Assembly (NCBI GenBank): GCA_022577435.1
Contig: JAKOON010000007.1
Coordinates: forward strand, 4,422,926-4,486,925
Direction: 5' to 3'
DNA length: 64,000 bases
Origin: Embiotoca jacksoni
Taxonomy: Eukaryota; Chordata; Actinopteri; Embiotocidae
The position numbers were made by a program, and so were the translations under genes. Below the pieces are notes generated by a model that was given only the letters and a program-made list of their open reading frames with translations, had not been told where the DNA came from and did not search any database. Below, one piece after another: positions 12,301 through 25,421 of the stretch; the first letter of the stretch is position 1; every line of letters starts with the position of its first letter.

Positions 12301-15300
12301 GAGTGTTTTTTTGATTCACGTGTGTAAATGTGTTCACAGGTTGCGCATTGTGGTGAAGTCAGGTGTGAACCCGGCAGACTGTTCCTCCGCTGAGCGCTGC
12401 ATCTTGGCCTACCTGTACGACCTCTACACCTCCTGCAGTCACCTCAAGAACAAGTTTGGCGAGATCTTTAGGTAAGATGCAAAATCAGCAATTTGAAAAA
12501 GAACGCTTTCTGTTGCCACTGCTGTTTTAGTCACTTCTTTCCTCAAATGTTAGCTTGTGGCCCGTGTTTCGCTTAATGTAACCGACAGTTGTGTGTATTT
12601 TGTGGTCGTTATCGACGTAAGCCTTAATTTCCGGCTGTCTGTTCTCTATCACAGCGAGTTCTGCTCTAAAGTGAAAAACTCGATCTACTGCAACATCGAC
12701 CCGTCAGACTCCAACATGCTTTGGGATCCTGTGTTCATGATGGAGGCCATCGCCAACCCCTCAGCCCACAACTTCAACCACTCCATGGTGGGCAAAATCC
12801 TCAACGACAGCCCAGCCAACCGCTACAGCTTCGTCTGTAACGTGCTCATGGATGTGTGTGTGGACCACCGAGACCCTGAGAGGTGTGTTATTCTTGCCTC
12901 AGACCGCTACATTTGTCTTTCCCTTTGTTGGACTGCTTTTTTCATGTCGTGTAATGTTGTGCTTTCAGGGTGAACGATATCGGGATCTTGTGTGCAGAGC
13001 TGACGGCGTATTGCCGCTCCCTGAGTGCCGAGTGGCTTGGCATTCTCAAAGCTCTTTGCTGCTCCTCTAACAATGGCAACTGTGGCTTCAATGATTTGCT
13101 GTGTAATGTAGATGTAAGTTCTGCTTTCTTATTTACTCTTTATGTGGCGCTACGTCTCATGAAATGAACAGTTCTTATCCATTCTTCTCAAATATTGCTG
13201 TACTCTTACGTACCTTTCAATTTTTTGTTTTGTTTCCAAGTCACTATCTGACTGTTTTTTCTCGTGTCCCTCAGGTTAGTGATTTGTCCTTCCATGATTC
13301 CCTGGCAACCTTCGTAGCCATTCTCATTGCCAGACAGTGTTTGCTCCTTGAAGACCTGGTTCGCTGTGTGGCCATTCCTTCCCTCCTCAATGCAGGTAAG
13401 AGTTATTTATTCCCAAGCATCCCACTTAAATCAAATCTGTGCACATTGTCAGCTCATTCTTGAAATCAATTATTCCCAACCTTTTAATATCTGATGCTCA
13501 TAGCCCTGTTAGATGAACTAAAGTACCCCTTGGTTAGCTTGGTCAAGTTTACGTTCAAACAGTTACCACTTTAATAGACAGAAGCTGGAGATTTCATCCA
13601 TTTATTTAAAACTTGTTCTCAATGTCAACATTTTCTCAATTCTTGAGAACTAACTATTTCAACCATTAATCCATTCCTTTTCACAATTTCTTCCATCTGT
13701 TTGTGTATTACTTTTAGTTATCTTAATTCTTTGTCAATCCATCACATTTAACTGTGAATTTGAGCCATTTATTAATTGTGCTTTCCCTCATTTTCACCAT
13801 TTATTTCTTCGACTTGCCTATTTTAACCTCTTATCCTTTACATTTATATTTCAAAAGTTTATTTTTACCAAACTATTTAACTCTGTATTCAGACTTCTCT
13901 GCTGGTTTACTGGTTTAACCACTTTACTTTTCACACATATGATGTTCAGATGTTACAGCCGACATCAGTATGTGGATGTATATTTATATAATCAAATAAC
14001 AATTAATGTTTTTTATATTCTATTTTTCCAAGTGCCCTTAAGTGGGAGTCACTTCTTTAAATATCCTTTAAATTAGGTGTATTTGTCCATAAAAGCCAAT
14101 AAATTTCTCCTGTGTGATACAGCTTTATGTGGGTTTTCCATATCACGCCCTCTTCCAAGCATCTATACTTAATCCCACAGGCACTAGGCATTCTATAAAT
14201 GAGTAAGCAGTGCATCGCAGCTCGCCTCATTTGAGGGAATATCCAGCTCTATAATGCATTACTTCTATCAGAGAGGAGAGTAAACGTGATGCATTTAATC
14301 TGGGTCCGTGAAACCTCCGTGCGGTTTGTGCTTTCACCAGAAAAGTGCCTCTCTCTCTCCCCACTGTTAATCTTTTTTCTTCCAGCGTGGAGACAAAGCT
14401 TCATTCAGCCATGCTGTTTGGTGGGTTTGGCTCATCTTATAACCCTACTACACATGCCAAATGCCAACAGCTCTCACTTGTGCTAAATGCTTTGTTCTGA
14501 CTCCCTCAGTCACGACAACAGCTCTATGAAAATTCCACTTCATCCTGCCTGATGAGAAGTCTATCTAGGACAAGGTTTAAATTTAGATGTGGGACTTTGA
14601 TGTAGTGAATTGTGCGGCCTATCCAAAAAAAAACCCAACAACCTGTGAACCTCTCTAATGCGATGTGAAGAAAGTCAACGCTAATGAATGCACATGTTTC
14701 TGATCTTAACTTCAGCCTGCAGTGAGCAAGACTCTGAGCCGGGAGCCAGACTCACCTGCCGAATTCTGTTGCATCTTTTCAAGACGCCGCAGCGCAACCC
14801 CGTCCCCCAAGATGGAGTGAAGTCAGGTAGTGAATACTACCAGAAACTTATTTTTTTTTACCATTGTTTTAACATACTTTTGATGTTATCGGATTGTCAG
14901 TGTATTTTTTGGTCTTATACCCGTGTCATGACTTTGCAGACAAATCCTCTGTCGGTATCCGTTCGTCTTGTGATCGCCACCTTCTTGCTGCTTCTCAGAA
15001 CAGCATCGTTGTTGGAGCAGTATTTGCTGTCCTCAAAGCTGTGTTTATGCTCGGTAGGAATGTTTGGATTGCTGTTATATAATGAAATGTAATATCACAA
15101 CACATCATCTTAAATTTCCGACGTAACCATGATCGGGAAGGTTGTAAACACTTCACTGTCATGTGTATGGGATTAAAGTAGATAATTCATCAGAATTACT
15201 GGTTCTGATTTCACTGGTCAGTTTAATCAGTTCCTTTATGTTGTTTTAGGCGACGCTGAGCTCAGAGGCTCTGGACTGTCACACCCCGCTGGCCTCGACG

Positions 15301-18300
15301 ACATATCTGAGGGACGCAGCGTTTCCATTGAAACGGCCAGCTTGGATGTATACGCCAAATATGTGCTGAAGACGATCTGCCAGCAGGTGAGGCTGTAACT
15401 TGAAACGGGGTGAATGTATGAAAGCAATACAAAATTGACAATCACAGCTCACAGGTGGTGTGAAATGTAAAAGTAGAAAATGAATCAATGAAAATGGCTT
15501 TCTACCGTGAACTCGCGTACAAACAATGAACTTTCTATTTTTGCTTTCCTGAGCTACTTGTATATACAAGCCGAATGTGTATAAAAAGCATGAACGAGAT
15601 AATTTTTCCGCACCAGATGTCACTTATGTCACATAGTTATGAAGGCCAGAAAGAAAGCTGGCAGTCGCTCTGAGGTCTGGACATGCCCTGAGGCCTCGTG
15701 AGAATTCAAACACATTTTCTTCTCAGCGTGGCTCTGGCATGTGCAGTTCTATTCCTGAGAAATGACACATTGCCCTGTTTTCATTACCACCCAACCAGCT
15801 GTAGTCAAGCTTATTTTGCACGACTGACTTTACCCTGATACTTGAATTTAAGCTTGAGCATCCCTGATTGGTCACATTTCCATTTTAGCCACTTTTTTTT
15901 TTTCTTCTTGCCCTGCTTCTACTGTCTTGTTGTGTCTGGCAGGAATGGGTTGGAGAACGCTGTCTGAAGTCTCTGTCTGAGGACAGCAGCGCCCTCCAGG
16001 ACCCGGTGCTGGTGAACATTCAGGCCCAGCGGCTGCTGCAGCTCATTTGCTACCCTCACCGCCAGCTGGACACGGATGACGGTGACAACCCTCAGAGGCA
16101 GCGTATCAAACGCATCCTTCAGGTAGAGAGAAAATACAAACTGGTGTATTGTAACTGTCTGAGTCATCTATTTTTGAGTGTTTGTGGCTCAGATGACAAA
16201 TTTAATTTAGTCCACATAAGCTGCTGCTGGGTTGTGTTTCTGAAATTGGAACTGTGGGCTTTTGCTGCCCTCCCCTGGCTAAATGAGAGGTTGAAAACAT
16301 GTATTACAAATACCATGCACGTGCCTAACTGCCAAGTTTTGACAGTTTCTAAATATCAAATGCCAAAAATGTAAAAAAAAAAAAAAAAAAAAGTAAAAGT
16401 AATTTTGTCTTTGGTGTAGAATATGGACCAATGGACAATGAGACAGTCGTCTCTGGAGCTACAGCTGATGATCAAACAGAGCACAAACAATGTAAGTGTT
16501 ACGGTTGTTGACATATCAAATATTTCACATGTAGAAGAATTACAAGTGTGTAGTTTTTGGTGTCCAACATATCAGATTGCGTCTTCTTTATTTTCCTTTA
16601 GGAGCTCTACTCTCTCTTGGAGAACATAGCAAAGGCCACCATAGAGGTGTTTCAGAAATCAGCTGAGATGAACTCCAGTAACCCCTCAGGGAATGGGGCA
16701 GCAGTCCAAGGGTGCTCCGCATCCAATAACAACAGCACCACAAGCAAGATGAAACCCATTTTAAGGTGCGTTTCTCCGTTGGGGTCTCCTTGAAAATATG
16801 TTTCTTTGCTTAAACTCTGCAGTTAAGGTGATAATGTTGAGTCATGCACCCAGATTTGAATTCAGTGATGCCAAACTACTTGCGCTCTGATCTGCAGCTC
16901 ATCAGAGCGATCAGGTGTTTGGCTGGTGGCTCCGTTGATAGCCAAGCTGCCCACCTCGGTTCAAGGCCACGTGTTGAAGGCAGCGGGAGAAGAGCTGGAG
17001 AAAGGACAGCACCTCGGCTCTTCCTCACGTAAAGAGAGAGACAGGCAGAAACAGAAAAGGTATGTGGTAAACTTGGGTTTCTTTGATACTAGGAACAGTT
17101 ACATTTCATTATTCTGGTAGTACTACAAGGACTCTATAGCTGGAAGGACATTTTTAATTTAATTTTGTGCCAATCTCACAGGTTGTGGAAACTACAAAAT
17201 CTCAATCTGAACATGAGTTCTTCTTTACCAATTTAAATTTGTTTTCCCTCTGCAGTATGTCTCTGCTGAGCCAGCAGCCGTTCCTGTCTCTGGTGCTGAC
17301 CTGCTTGAAGGGGCAGGATGAACAGAGGGAAGGCCTTCTCACCTCCCTCTACAGCCAAGTGCAGCAGATTGTCACCAACTGGAGAGAAGACCAGTACCAG
17401 GATGACTGCAAGGCAAAGCAACTGATGCACGAGGCTCTGAAACTACGACTCAATCTTGTGAGCGCTTCTTGTAAACCAGCTTTGTAGTAAAGCAACTCCA
17501 GCATTTTATTGATTAAATCAGATTATAAAAAGCTCCACCTTATTTTGTACCCTTTTATGGGTTGAAGCTCTGCATGCTGTAGCTTATAGCAGAGAACCGG
17601 GCCTCTTAACTCGATACCAAAATATTTCACAAAAAAACCCTTGACGACTCTACTATTTTAAATCGAGCACCTGGTTTGGTTCAACATATTTTGAGCACTA
17701 TTTGTTCCTCTCCTAAAAGGTTGGTGGCATGTTTGACACGGTGCAGCGCAGCACCCAGCAGACCACTGAGTGGGCTGTACTACTCCTCGACATCATCAGC
17801 AGCGGCACAGTGGACATGCAGTCCAATAAGTGAGTGTGAAAACCCCTTTCCAAAGTGCAATCCACACATTATTCCTCTATCGGCACACTCTGTAATTATC
17901 ATGAAACGCAAATTCAGTCACTTGATCTGCCAGCCTCTAATGTTTGCTCCTCTCCAACAGTGAGCTCTTCACAACAGTGTTGGACATGTTGAGTGTGCTG
18001 ATTAACGGCACACTGGCTGCTGACATGTCCAGCATCTCTCAGGGCAGCATGGAGGAGAATAAGAGAGCCTACATGAACCTGGTCAAGAAGCTCAGGGTAA
18101 GAACCCTGCATCCTTCTCACCTATAGCCAGGAGTCTGTAGATATGCTGCTGATTTTAGGATGTATTATTATTTCTGTATGCTTTTAATGACCGCTACATC
18201 TGCCGTTTTATGTTGCTTTGTGGTGCTTCAAGTCATGTACCACTTGCTTTTTATTCATCTTCTCTTTGAAGTCATAAAAGGGGAAAGAAAAACACAAGAG

Positions 18301-21300
18301 TAAAAGTCAAAGCATCACCAGAAAATAACCTTTGTACAATAGATAGAATCCGCGTACCAAAATAGTCTCGCAAAACTTGTGTTCAGACTAGAAGCGACTA
18401 ACCACAAGACTCGGGGAGACAAAAGTGAAGCGATTGCGCGGTCTTCTTGTGTGCAGAAGGCTTGTATACTTGCAAAAATAAAGGTCAAGGTTAATTGTAG
18501 CTACGTGTCTCGTTTAGTTGATTGTTTTTTTTATGTGCGGGCAGGTTTGTATTGTAGAAGTTAGGCACAAAAACTTGACTTTGTCCTTGTAAAGACACAC
18601 TCTTGTTAATAACTACATTTTTCCATCTGTTGCACTCCCACAGAAAGAGCTTGGAGATCGTCAGTCAGAAAGTTTGGAAAAGGTTCGCCAGCTTCTGCCG
18701 CTGCCCAAGCAAACCCGTGATGTCATAACCTGTGAGCCTCAGGGCTCGCTCATAGACACCAAAGGCAACAAGATCGCCGGCTTTGAGAAGGAGGTAAACA
18801 ATTTGTCCCTTGCTCACTTTCCTTCACTTCTGCAGGCAAAGTTAAATGTGGAGTTTTACAGTTGCTGGAAACGCACAAAATAGACAGTTTTCCACAATAT
18901 GCATACTCGTACGTAGAAGAGACTCGAGGGAGAAAAAGGTACGGATTTTAAAGTAAAAGAAGTACTGCCTGGGTCATATACTAACCTATATGTTAGAAGC
19001 TGATTTTGAGTTGACTGTTGTGTCTTTGTTCCATCAGGGACTTCAAGTGTCAACCAAACAGAAGATTTCTCCATGGGATGTCTTTGAGGGTCTGAAGCAC
19101 TCCGCCCCTCTCTCCTGGGGTTGGTTTGGCACCGTGCGCGTGGACCGCAAGGTCACTAAATTTGAGGAGCAGCAGCGTTTCCTGCTTTACCACACTCACC
19201 TGAAACCCAAACCTCGCAGCTATTACCTGGAGCCGCTCCCGTTGCCCCCTGAAGAAGAGGAGCCTCTGACACCCGTCTCCCAGGAGCCAGAGAAGAAGAT
19301 GATGGAGGCAGTGAAGCCAGAAAAGAATGTGCCCACTGTGCCCGCCGACACAAACAAGAAGAAACCCAACAAGAAGAAGAAACCTTCATCTACTAAGACA
19401 GTAGAGGTCTATTGTCTCTCCAGTTTATGCTTTTAGAATAATTCGATTTTCCTGACAGGCATATTTTATACATAGATTTCCAGATTTAGAGAGTAATTGA
19501 TTTTTCCTCTGTAGGACTATGTGAACCGTACACCAGGCGCTGTCAGCTATGGGACTAATATGCCACCAGAGCTGATGCAGAACCCCACATATGGCAGGCT
19601 ACCTTACAACCAACAGACCATGGGGATGTACACACAGAACCAGCCTCTACCTCCAGGTCAGTGCCCAGAATACTCTCATCATTATTGCACACTCTGGTTT
19701 GGCACACATCAAGAACTTCTCTGGCTGAAACATGAATATCTTGTTCTGTTATTTTTCCCACAGGAGGTCCAGGTTTAGAACCTCCACACAGACCTGTCCG
19801 CAACCCACAGATGAACAAAATGATGGTCACTCGGCCCAGCTACTCAGGCATGGTGCCTGGGATGCAAGGAAACATGCCCGGTATGATAGGAATGGACAAA
19901 CAATACCAAATGGGTTATAAGCCACAGGCGACCATGCCACAGGGCCAGATACTGCGACAGCAGCTACATGCCAGGCTGGTGAGTTCATCCACACTGACAG
20001 GTCGAGCAACACCTCCAGTCAAGTAGAGCTGAGGAAAAGTAGTAATCTGGAGCAGAATGAGGATAGTTTAATGTTAGGTTATTTTTTTTTTTTTACTTTA
20101 GTGTCTGCTTAAACTCAGAACTATGAATCCTCTTTTACTTCTGCTAAGAGGACATTGAATCTTTGCTTTTCGCTGTCTTCGTCATTTCTTATTTCAGAAT
20201 CAGAGCATGATGGGGCAGCAGATCAGGCAGATAACACCTAACCAACCGTACACTTCAATGCAGGCATCTCAGGTAAGTCGTTTTGTTTCTCTTCTTTTCA
20301 TTCATCTAGAAGTGCATTTGTTAGCTGACACATTAATCCTCAGGGAATATATAATCGGACACCTTGATTTATACACGCTCATGCTGGGGGATTTTAAAAC
20401 GTTGTTTACTTGTGTGAACGGGATGCCAGCATTGTCAGATCATTTTCTAAATATCTGCTATACAACTGCCGCTGTATGTACTAGCTCATGTGCGCTTTCC
20501 TGCTCTTTAGTTTGGCTTCACTACATCAATACACTTGGAAATAAATCGATCACGGTCCTCCTCTGACTTAGTTTTAATTATCACTATTGTCTGTTTGTTC
20601 AGAACATATCTCAGGGCTATACCACATACGGATCACACATGGGCATGCAGCAGCACCTGCCCCAAAGTGGTATAGTTCCTTCCTCCTATGGGAACCAAAA
20701 TTTCCAGGGCACCCATCCTGGAGCCAACCCGGCTGTGGTGGATCCTCTTCGGCAAATGCAGCAGAGGCCGAGTGGTTACGTTCACCAGCAGGCTCCAGGC
20801 TACGCACACAATATGCAGAACACACAGAGGTCAGTGTTTTGTTGCAAGGAAGGCTGCGGCTTTGTCAGCTGTTAAGTAACGCTGAAATCTCATAATAAAG
20901 TAGGCTGACTGTGTTCTTCTAACTTTTGCAGGGTTTGAAATTGCACTGCAAGCTTTTGGCCTGGACGTTATGCTCGCTACGTTACTGCCGGTCCTCATTT
21001 TTCGTCTTGTTTTGTACACCTCAGGTTTGCCCACCAGCCCCTCCAGCAGAATCCCATCATGCACGGTGGTCTCAGTCATATAGGAGGCCAGGGTGTCCAT
21101 CCAGGCTTGAGGCCCAATCAGATGTTGGCAGAGCAACAACAACAGCAACAGCAGCAGCAAGCGGCACAGCAGCAGCAGCAGTACCTCAGACAACAACAAG
21201 CACTCAGAGTACGTCACTGATCATTCATTTATCCAGGGGTTCTTTGACTTTGTTATCAGTAACTTCAAGTAAAAAGGAGGCTTTCTCAAAGTGTCTTTTC

Positions 21301-21745
21301 CTTGAAGGCACAAAAAGAGGTTATTCTAATACGTAATCAATATTTGGACAACTGAAGTCAGGTTGGTAAACATGATTACATGAGTACTGGAAATTCAAGT
21401 ACGATCCTGTTTGGAACTCCTAGTGGATGAAGTTTCTTTGCTCTCTTCCTTGCTGCCATTGTTAATGCTTTGTAAATTGCAGAGTGAAGGTAAAGGATGA
21501 GGGTAAGTGATGTGAATTTGCAGAGCCAATGCAAAACTAAGAGTGCCTCAAAGGGCCAGGCGGGTATAAGCACCACCCCCTTTACGATTGAGTCCAGTCT
21601 TCGGGAGGCGAGGGGGCATCAAACTGAGGAACTATCTCTTAAGCGCTTATAGTACAATTCTGAATTCAAAATGTTTGAAGTATTCATGTCTTTAACTTTG
21701 TTTGTTATTTCAACATTTCCACAACAGCAGCAGGCCCAACAACAA

Positions 21746-21777
<32 letters not shown>

Positions 21778-21790
21778 ACAACAACAGCAG

Positions 21791-21822
<32 letters not shown>

Positions 21823-21844
21823 ACAGCAGCAACAACAACAGCAA

Positions 21845-21879
<35 letters not shown>

Positions 21880-23246
21880 GCAGCAGCAGCAGGTCCAACC
21901 GCAGCAGGTTCCTCCCCAACAACAAGTTCCACAGCAGCAACAGCAGCAGGTGTCTGCGGTGCCTCCACCAGGCCAGGGACAGAACCAGGGCCTGAGCATG
22001 CAGCCGCTGCCCCCCCAGCAACCCATGGTAGGATCAGTGCAGGTGATGTCCGCCTTCAGTCGTAGTTGTTTGCAGGATGTACTGTTTATATGAGGAGGCG
22101 TGAGTGTGTTTGGAGAAGCAACGTCTTTGCACAAAGTGCTTTGTATGACAATATGTGGCTGGAGATAAACCGAACGATCAAACGTTCCTTTTATGGATTG
22201 AGGAAATGTTCCTTTTCCCCCCCCCTGCTAAATAACTGATTTAAACAGCCGTTGCAGGGTTTTCACAGAATAGCAGGGTCCACTTGGGTTTGTTGATTTT
22301 AATCTGGCCGAGGGAAGTGTGTATGCTTTCCAGGAGAAGATCACGACAGTAGTTTTGCACGCTTTACCCACTGACTTCCATGATTGAAGCTCCTTAAGCT
22401 TGAGTTTTAGAGAGTCACAGGATTCCATACAATTTAGTGTGATATGGAAATCTACAACAACAAACTAAACAACAATGACCAAATATTACATTTTTTTCTA
22501 AATTACACTGGTCATTGGAAACTCCTCGTTGGCGCATTTCAAGGATTCAAACACCCAAGGTGTCAGCTGCTAGTTTGGCTACCTTTTTAATCTAACATCA
22601 TAATTCATCTTGTAATTTTCAGCATTTATCTCTCTCTTCTGAGTTTGATTTGTCTTTAATAATTGGTCACCACCTCTCAAATTCAGGACATTGGTGCATC
22701 TTAAAAGGCACCACTATAGGTTTTTAATATTCAATTGAAACATGCATAAATACTAAAACAGATCCAGATTTATAAAAACAAAGGAAAATAAGTTTTCAAT
22801 TTGGTTGATTGCTTACTTTTAATAAGCATGCAATCTTTTGGATTTGAATTCATTTTAGGATCTAAATGCTTCTTGTGTGCTTGTTGCTGAATGATTAGCA
22901 ATGTGAGGTGTGTGCCGCAAGAACCTGCAAATCACCAATTCCATAGAAATCTTTGAAATTGCTCTAATTATTGTGCGTGCTTATCTCCATCTTAGTTCCC
23001 ACGACAGGGAATGCAGCAGACTCAGCAGCAGCAGCAGACTGCAGCTCTGGTCAGGCAGCTGCAACAACAACTTTCAAGTAAGTCAAAAACGTCTTCAGTG
23101 GATTCTTTTTTTTTTGTGTGTCATTTTCCAGTGTGTGTTTTTATTGTTGTTGTTTTCAGATTCCATGTTTAAAATGAACATTTCCCCCTTTTTTTTTTTT
23201 TTTTCCAGATACACAACCTGGACAGGGCACCAATTCATATTACTGA
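641..23246 (+). CDS. med12: med12, Mediator subunit 12 (5'-partial, 42 exons in window)
   Basis: Mediator subunit 12 is the nuclear scaffold of the CDK8/cyclin C/MED13 kinase module and activates CDK8. The 42 exons seen sum to 6507 nt and give 2168 residues plus a stop, without frameshift; human MED12 is 2177 residues. The first in-window residue corresponds to about human residue 34, so exon 1 (about 33 codons) lies upstream. The sequence follows the vertebrate family end to end: N-terminal CDK8-activating segment, LCEWAV domain (window residues about 479-484), long helical middle, PQL-type Pro/Gln/Leu region, then a Gln-rich tail ending TNSYY. All introns are GT-AG except the one after 8111, which is GC-AG. 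Four exon blocks below list coordinates. A likely poly(A) signal, ATTAAA, sits at 23642-23647. Identity is secure; exact borders of the polyQ exon are less so. Confidence 0.96.
1043..3278. other. med12 intron 3, no other gene seen
   Basis: This 2.2 kb intron separates the exon ending LAKK from the exon starting VPILSKKEEV. It is AT-rich with several homopolymer runs. About 1560-1740 contains repeated GCTAAC/GCATGC words, which suggest a degraded interspersed repeat. The longest open frames (about 97 codons) carry no recognisable domain and no splice-compatible context, so I do not call a nested gene. Confidence 0.5.
6603..10237 (+). other. med12: med12 exons 11-17 (LCEWAV domain and following part)
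   Basis: Exons at 6603-6734, 7551-7677, 7882-8111, 8195-8254, 8418-8591, 9183-9327 and 10119-10237. Exon 11 encodes DDDAVVTLLCEWAVCCKRSG, the signature of the Med12 LCEWAV domain. Exon 13 must end at 8111 (KME) to join DTGLSESMEID at 8195; the intron then begins GC (gcatgt), and no in-frame GT gives a usable intron. Between exons 16 and 17 the protein passes straight from the ...KSTAET end to GGEEGQKRKRSKPEAF. Human MED12 has about 18 extra residues here (an LxPGDLTFL-like stretch); I found no matching exon between 9328 and 10118, so this segment seems absent in the fish protein. Confidence 0.92.
11141..19406 (+). other. med12: med12 exons 18-35 (central helical region)
   Basis: Exons at 11141-11284, 11401-11564, 12340-12471, 12655-12882, 12969-13113, 13275-13395, 14716-14826, 14940-15053, 15250-15386, 15943-16122, 16420-16491, 16602-16765, 16898-17059, 17256-17457, 17720-17829, 17961-18096, 18644-18793 and 19038-19406. 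This is the best conserved part, for example SFALGMSYHLPLVQHIQFIF, LTCLKGQDEQREGLLTSLYS and DMLSVLINGTLAADMSSISQ. Exon 26 is shorter than in mammals: it lacks the acidic Gly-rich insert before SVSIETASLDVYAKY. Exon 35 ends in a Lys/Pro-rich segment (KKKPNKKKKPSSTKTVE) and has a weak donor (gtctat). The 1.3 kb intron 13396-14715 is AT-rich with no recognisable gene. Confidence 0.93.
19515..23246 (+). other. med12: med12 exons 36-43 (PQL and Gln-rich C-terminal tail)
   Basis: Exons at 19515-19656, 19764-19978, 20198-20272, 20603-20829, 21025-21208, 21728-22042, 22996-23077 and 23209-23246. The first encode Met/Pro/Gln/Tyr-rich sequence with the family landmarks MYTQNQPLPPGG and QQRPSGYVHQQAPGYAHN. 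Exon 40 has two short Gln runs; exon 41 has 52 uninterrupted Gln. Exon 42 encodes the conserved TAALVRQLQQQLS and exon 43 the last residues NTQPGQGTNSYY. Exon 41 could start at 21728 or one or two CAG codons later, and could end at 22027 (ATG|gtagga) or 22042 (CAG|gtgatg); both ends keep phase and I prefer 22042 as the stronger donor. Confidence 0.88.
21737..21892 (+). repeat. med12: CAG/CAA trinucleotide tract coding 52 Gln in med12 exon 41
   Basis: From 21737 to 21892 every codon is CAA or CAG: 156 bp, 52 Gln. CAA and CAG alternate in irregular groups of one to three, with the longest pure CAG run (six) at the 3' end. Such mixed tracts are expected to be more stable than pure CAG. Shifted and antisense frames stay open across it and would give poly-Asn, poly-Ser, poly-Leu, poly-Cys, poly-Ala or poly-Val, but these are composition artefacts. 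A smaller related Gln region lies at about 21136-21204 in exon 40. Confidence 0.95.
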
Positions 23247-25421
23247 TCATGCTTGTTTATAGTAATACGCGGAGAATAGGCCCTCATTTTGTGGAAGGGG
23301 GGCCCCGGCTCTGTAGATTGGCAAATGAATGTGTCCAGTCCCGTGAAGGCGTTTGGGAGGGGGAAGACTGTTCAAGGCACAAAGGACCACCAAACAGATG
23401 AACCAAATCCCTGCTTGATCACCGAGGCAACGATCAGAGTATATCTAGACTTTTGTTGTGTAATTATGGATTATCAATGGAGGGATCCTGATCTGAAGTA
23501 AACACATTATGGTTAATGATGGAAAAGTCTATGTAAAAAAAAAAAAAAAAAAAGAAAAAAAAATACCACAAATTATGAAGATAATGCAATTTTTTATTTT
23601 ATTTCAATTTGTACAATTTTTTTCAGTTTTGTGTATTTCTCATTAAAAAAAATCATGTCAGTTTTTTTATGTCTTGTACTTGTGTTGACTGCCGGCACAG
23701 AGTGTTTAAAACCTGTCGGTGTAAGCTTTGACCTTTTTTTTTTTTTTTTTTTTTTTTTTATCTACGTTCCGCGGAGAAAATGTTATATGATAACATTAGC
23801 TGGGACTGTGTATAATAATCCCACCATGATGCATAGTGGTAGATGAGTGGTTTTGTTTTTGTTTTGTTTTTTTATCACCGGTTGGGAGAACTTGTAGTTA
23901 TAATTTCAGCGGGTGATTCAATTTAGCAGGGCAGTACGACTGACAAGTGAAAATAATGTCACTTTACCCGGTAGATGCCATTTGAAATGCGGTCGTGTTT
24001 ACCGTGTTCACAAGGATGAACGCGTCACGATTACACACGCAGGCTTCCCCATCTGACCTTGGAATTTTCTGAAAGGTTGCACTTCACGAGTTACGACGCA
24101 CTTGCTGACATGAACGGAAATGGAGGTTACGTTTTTGTTGCATAAGTTAATATAACCTATTTTAATTCTCGTCACAGAATTTTTCTTTTGTAATTTAATA
24201 ATATATCTTCAGATAATGTTGATGTTCCTAACGGTCTGATGTTTTCCCTTTGCCATTATGTCTTTACGTTTCCTTTATTAGATGAACTGCCTGCTTCCTT
24301 GTTTAAATAGCTAAGCCTCTGTGGTTTTGTGGTTTTTAGACGGCGCCGTGTTGCCGGACCGAACCACTCGAACCCCAGACGTACCCCGCACACGACTTCC
24401 CGTGTTGGAACTACCGAGTTCCATTTTGAAGGCAGCATTTGACTCTTCACAGAAAAAGCACAGGTGTTACTGATGACAATGTGTTTCTGCTGTATTCAAG
24501 TTTCCAAGGAATATGTGACAGAGAGCCAATGTGCTCACAACCGGGGACCCTGAAACTGAAAGCAGCCAACTGGAATTCAGCCATTTTATTACTGCCACAT
24601 GCTGGAATATCCTTCCTTACTGGAAATTGGATGACTTTTAATTTGTAATGTCACGGTGGATCTTCTCTCAACATGGGGAGTGTTACTGGTAAGTCAAAAA
24701 AAAAAAAATAACAGCATTACAGCATTGAGCCACGGAAGGACACGACAGAATCATTTCTATAATGTAAAGTATGTGAAATTACACAAATAAATATCCTTTC
24801 CATAATTTGAAAGAAATACAATTTATTAACAGCGCAGTTTAAAGGCCGTATGCACCCACACAGGTGTTTTCTCTTAACTTGAATGAGACTTGTGCCCCAG
24901 TTGATGTTGGGCAAAGATGAGCTTGGGATGGGTCTTTTGCGGCAGACGGTCTGGCATGCCAACGTAGAGGAACGTAATGGACCTTTTTTTTTTTTCTTTC
25001 GCAGCAGACATTTTGCCCCGTCGAGCAGAGGTGTAACAAAGAGCTGCGTTCCACTGATTGTTACCTGCGGTCGGTTTCCCGTGTTCAACCGGGGCGCTCG
25101 TCGTGAACCGCATTGGTGTCACCTGTAGTTTTCTTGAGGGGGGGGCAAGTTCAAATGTCTGCAGTGAAAAAGGTCTTGTGACTGCACCGTTGTTGGATGT
25201 GCGAGTGTTACTTGCTTGGTGCCTCAGTTTGCCGACATACTTAGATGGACCGCAGCCATTATTAATAGGAGCTCCACTTGTGCTTTTTCCTGTCGTGACA
25301 AGTCAAAATATCTGCCGTCATCAAATTCACGTATAAGCTTGTTCAAGGAATGTTGGCAGCAACACCAACGCGGACTGAGAAAGATGTCATTGAAGCCCAT
25401 TCGGCGACAAAGTGAAAACGC
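23247..25421. other. med12 3'UTR and med12-mars2 tail-to-tail interval
   Basis: The first ~400 bp is the probable med12 3'UTR, ending near ATTAAA at 23642-23647; an AATAAA also occurs on + at 24786-24791. On the minus strand, AATAAA (TTTATT on +) occurs at 24822-24827 and 24274-24279 and could serve mars2. The rest is poly-A/poly-T runs and unique sequence; short open frames show no family I recognise. Confidence 0.5.

Noticed and set aside
21619..22134. Long minus-strand frames of poly-Cys, poly-Leu and poly-Ala/Val, and + frame of poly-Asn/Ser
   Set aside because: All are alternate readings of the CAG/CAA tract of med12; no start context or domain.
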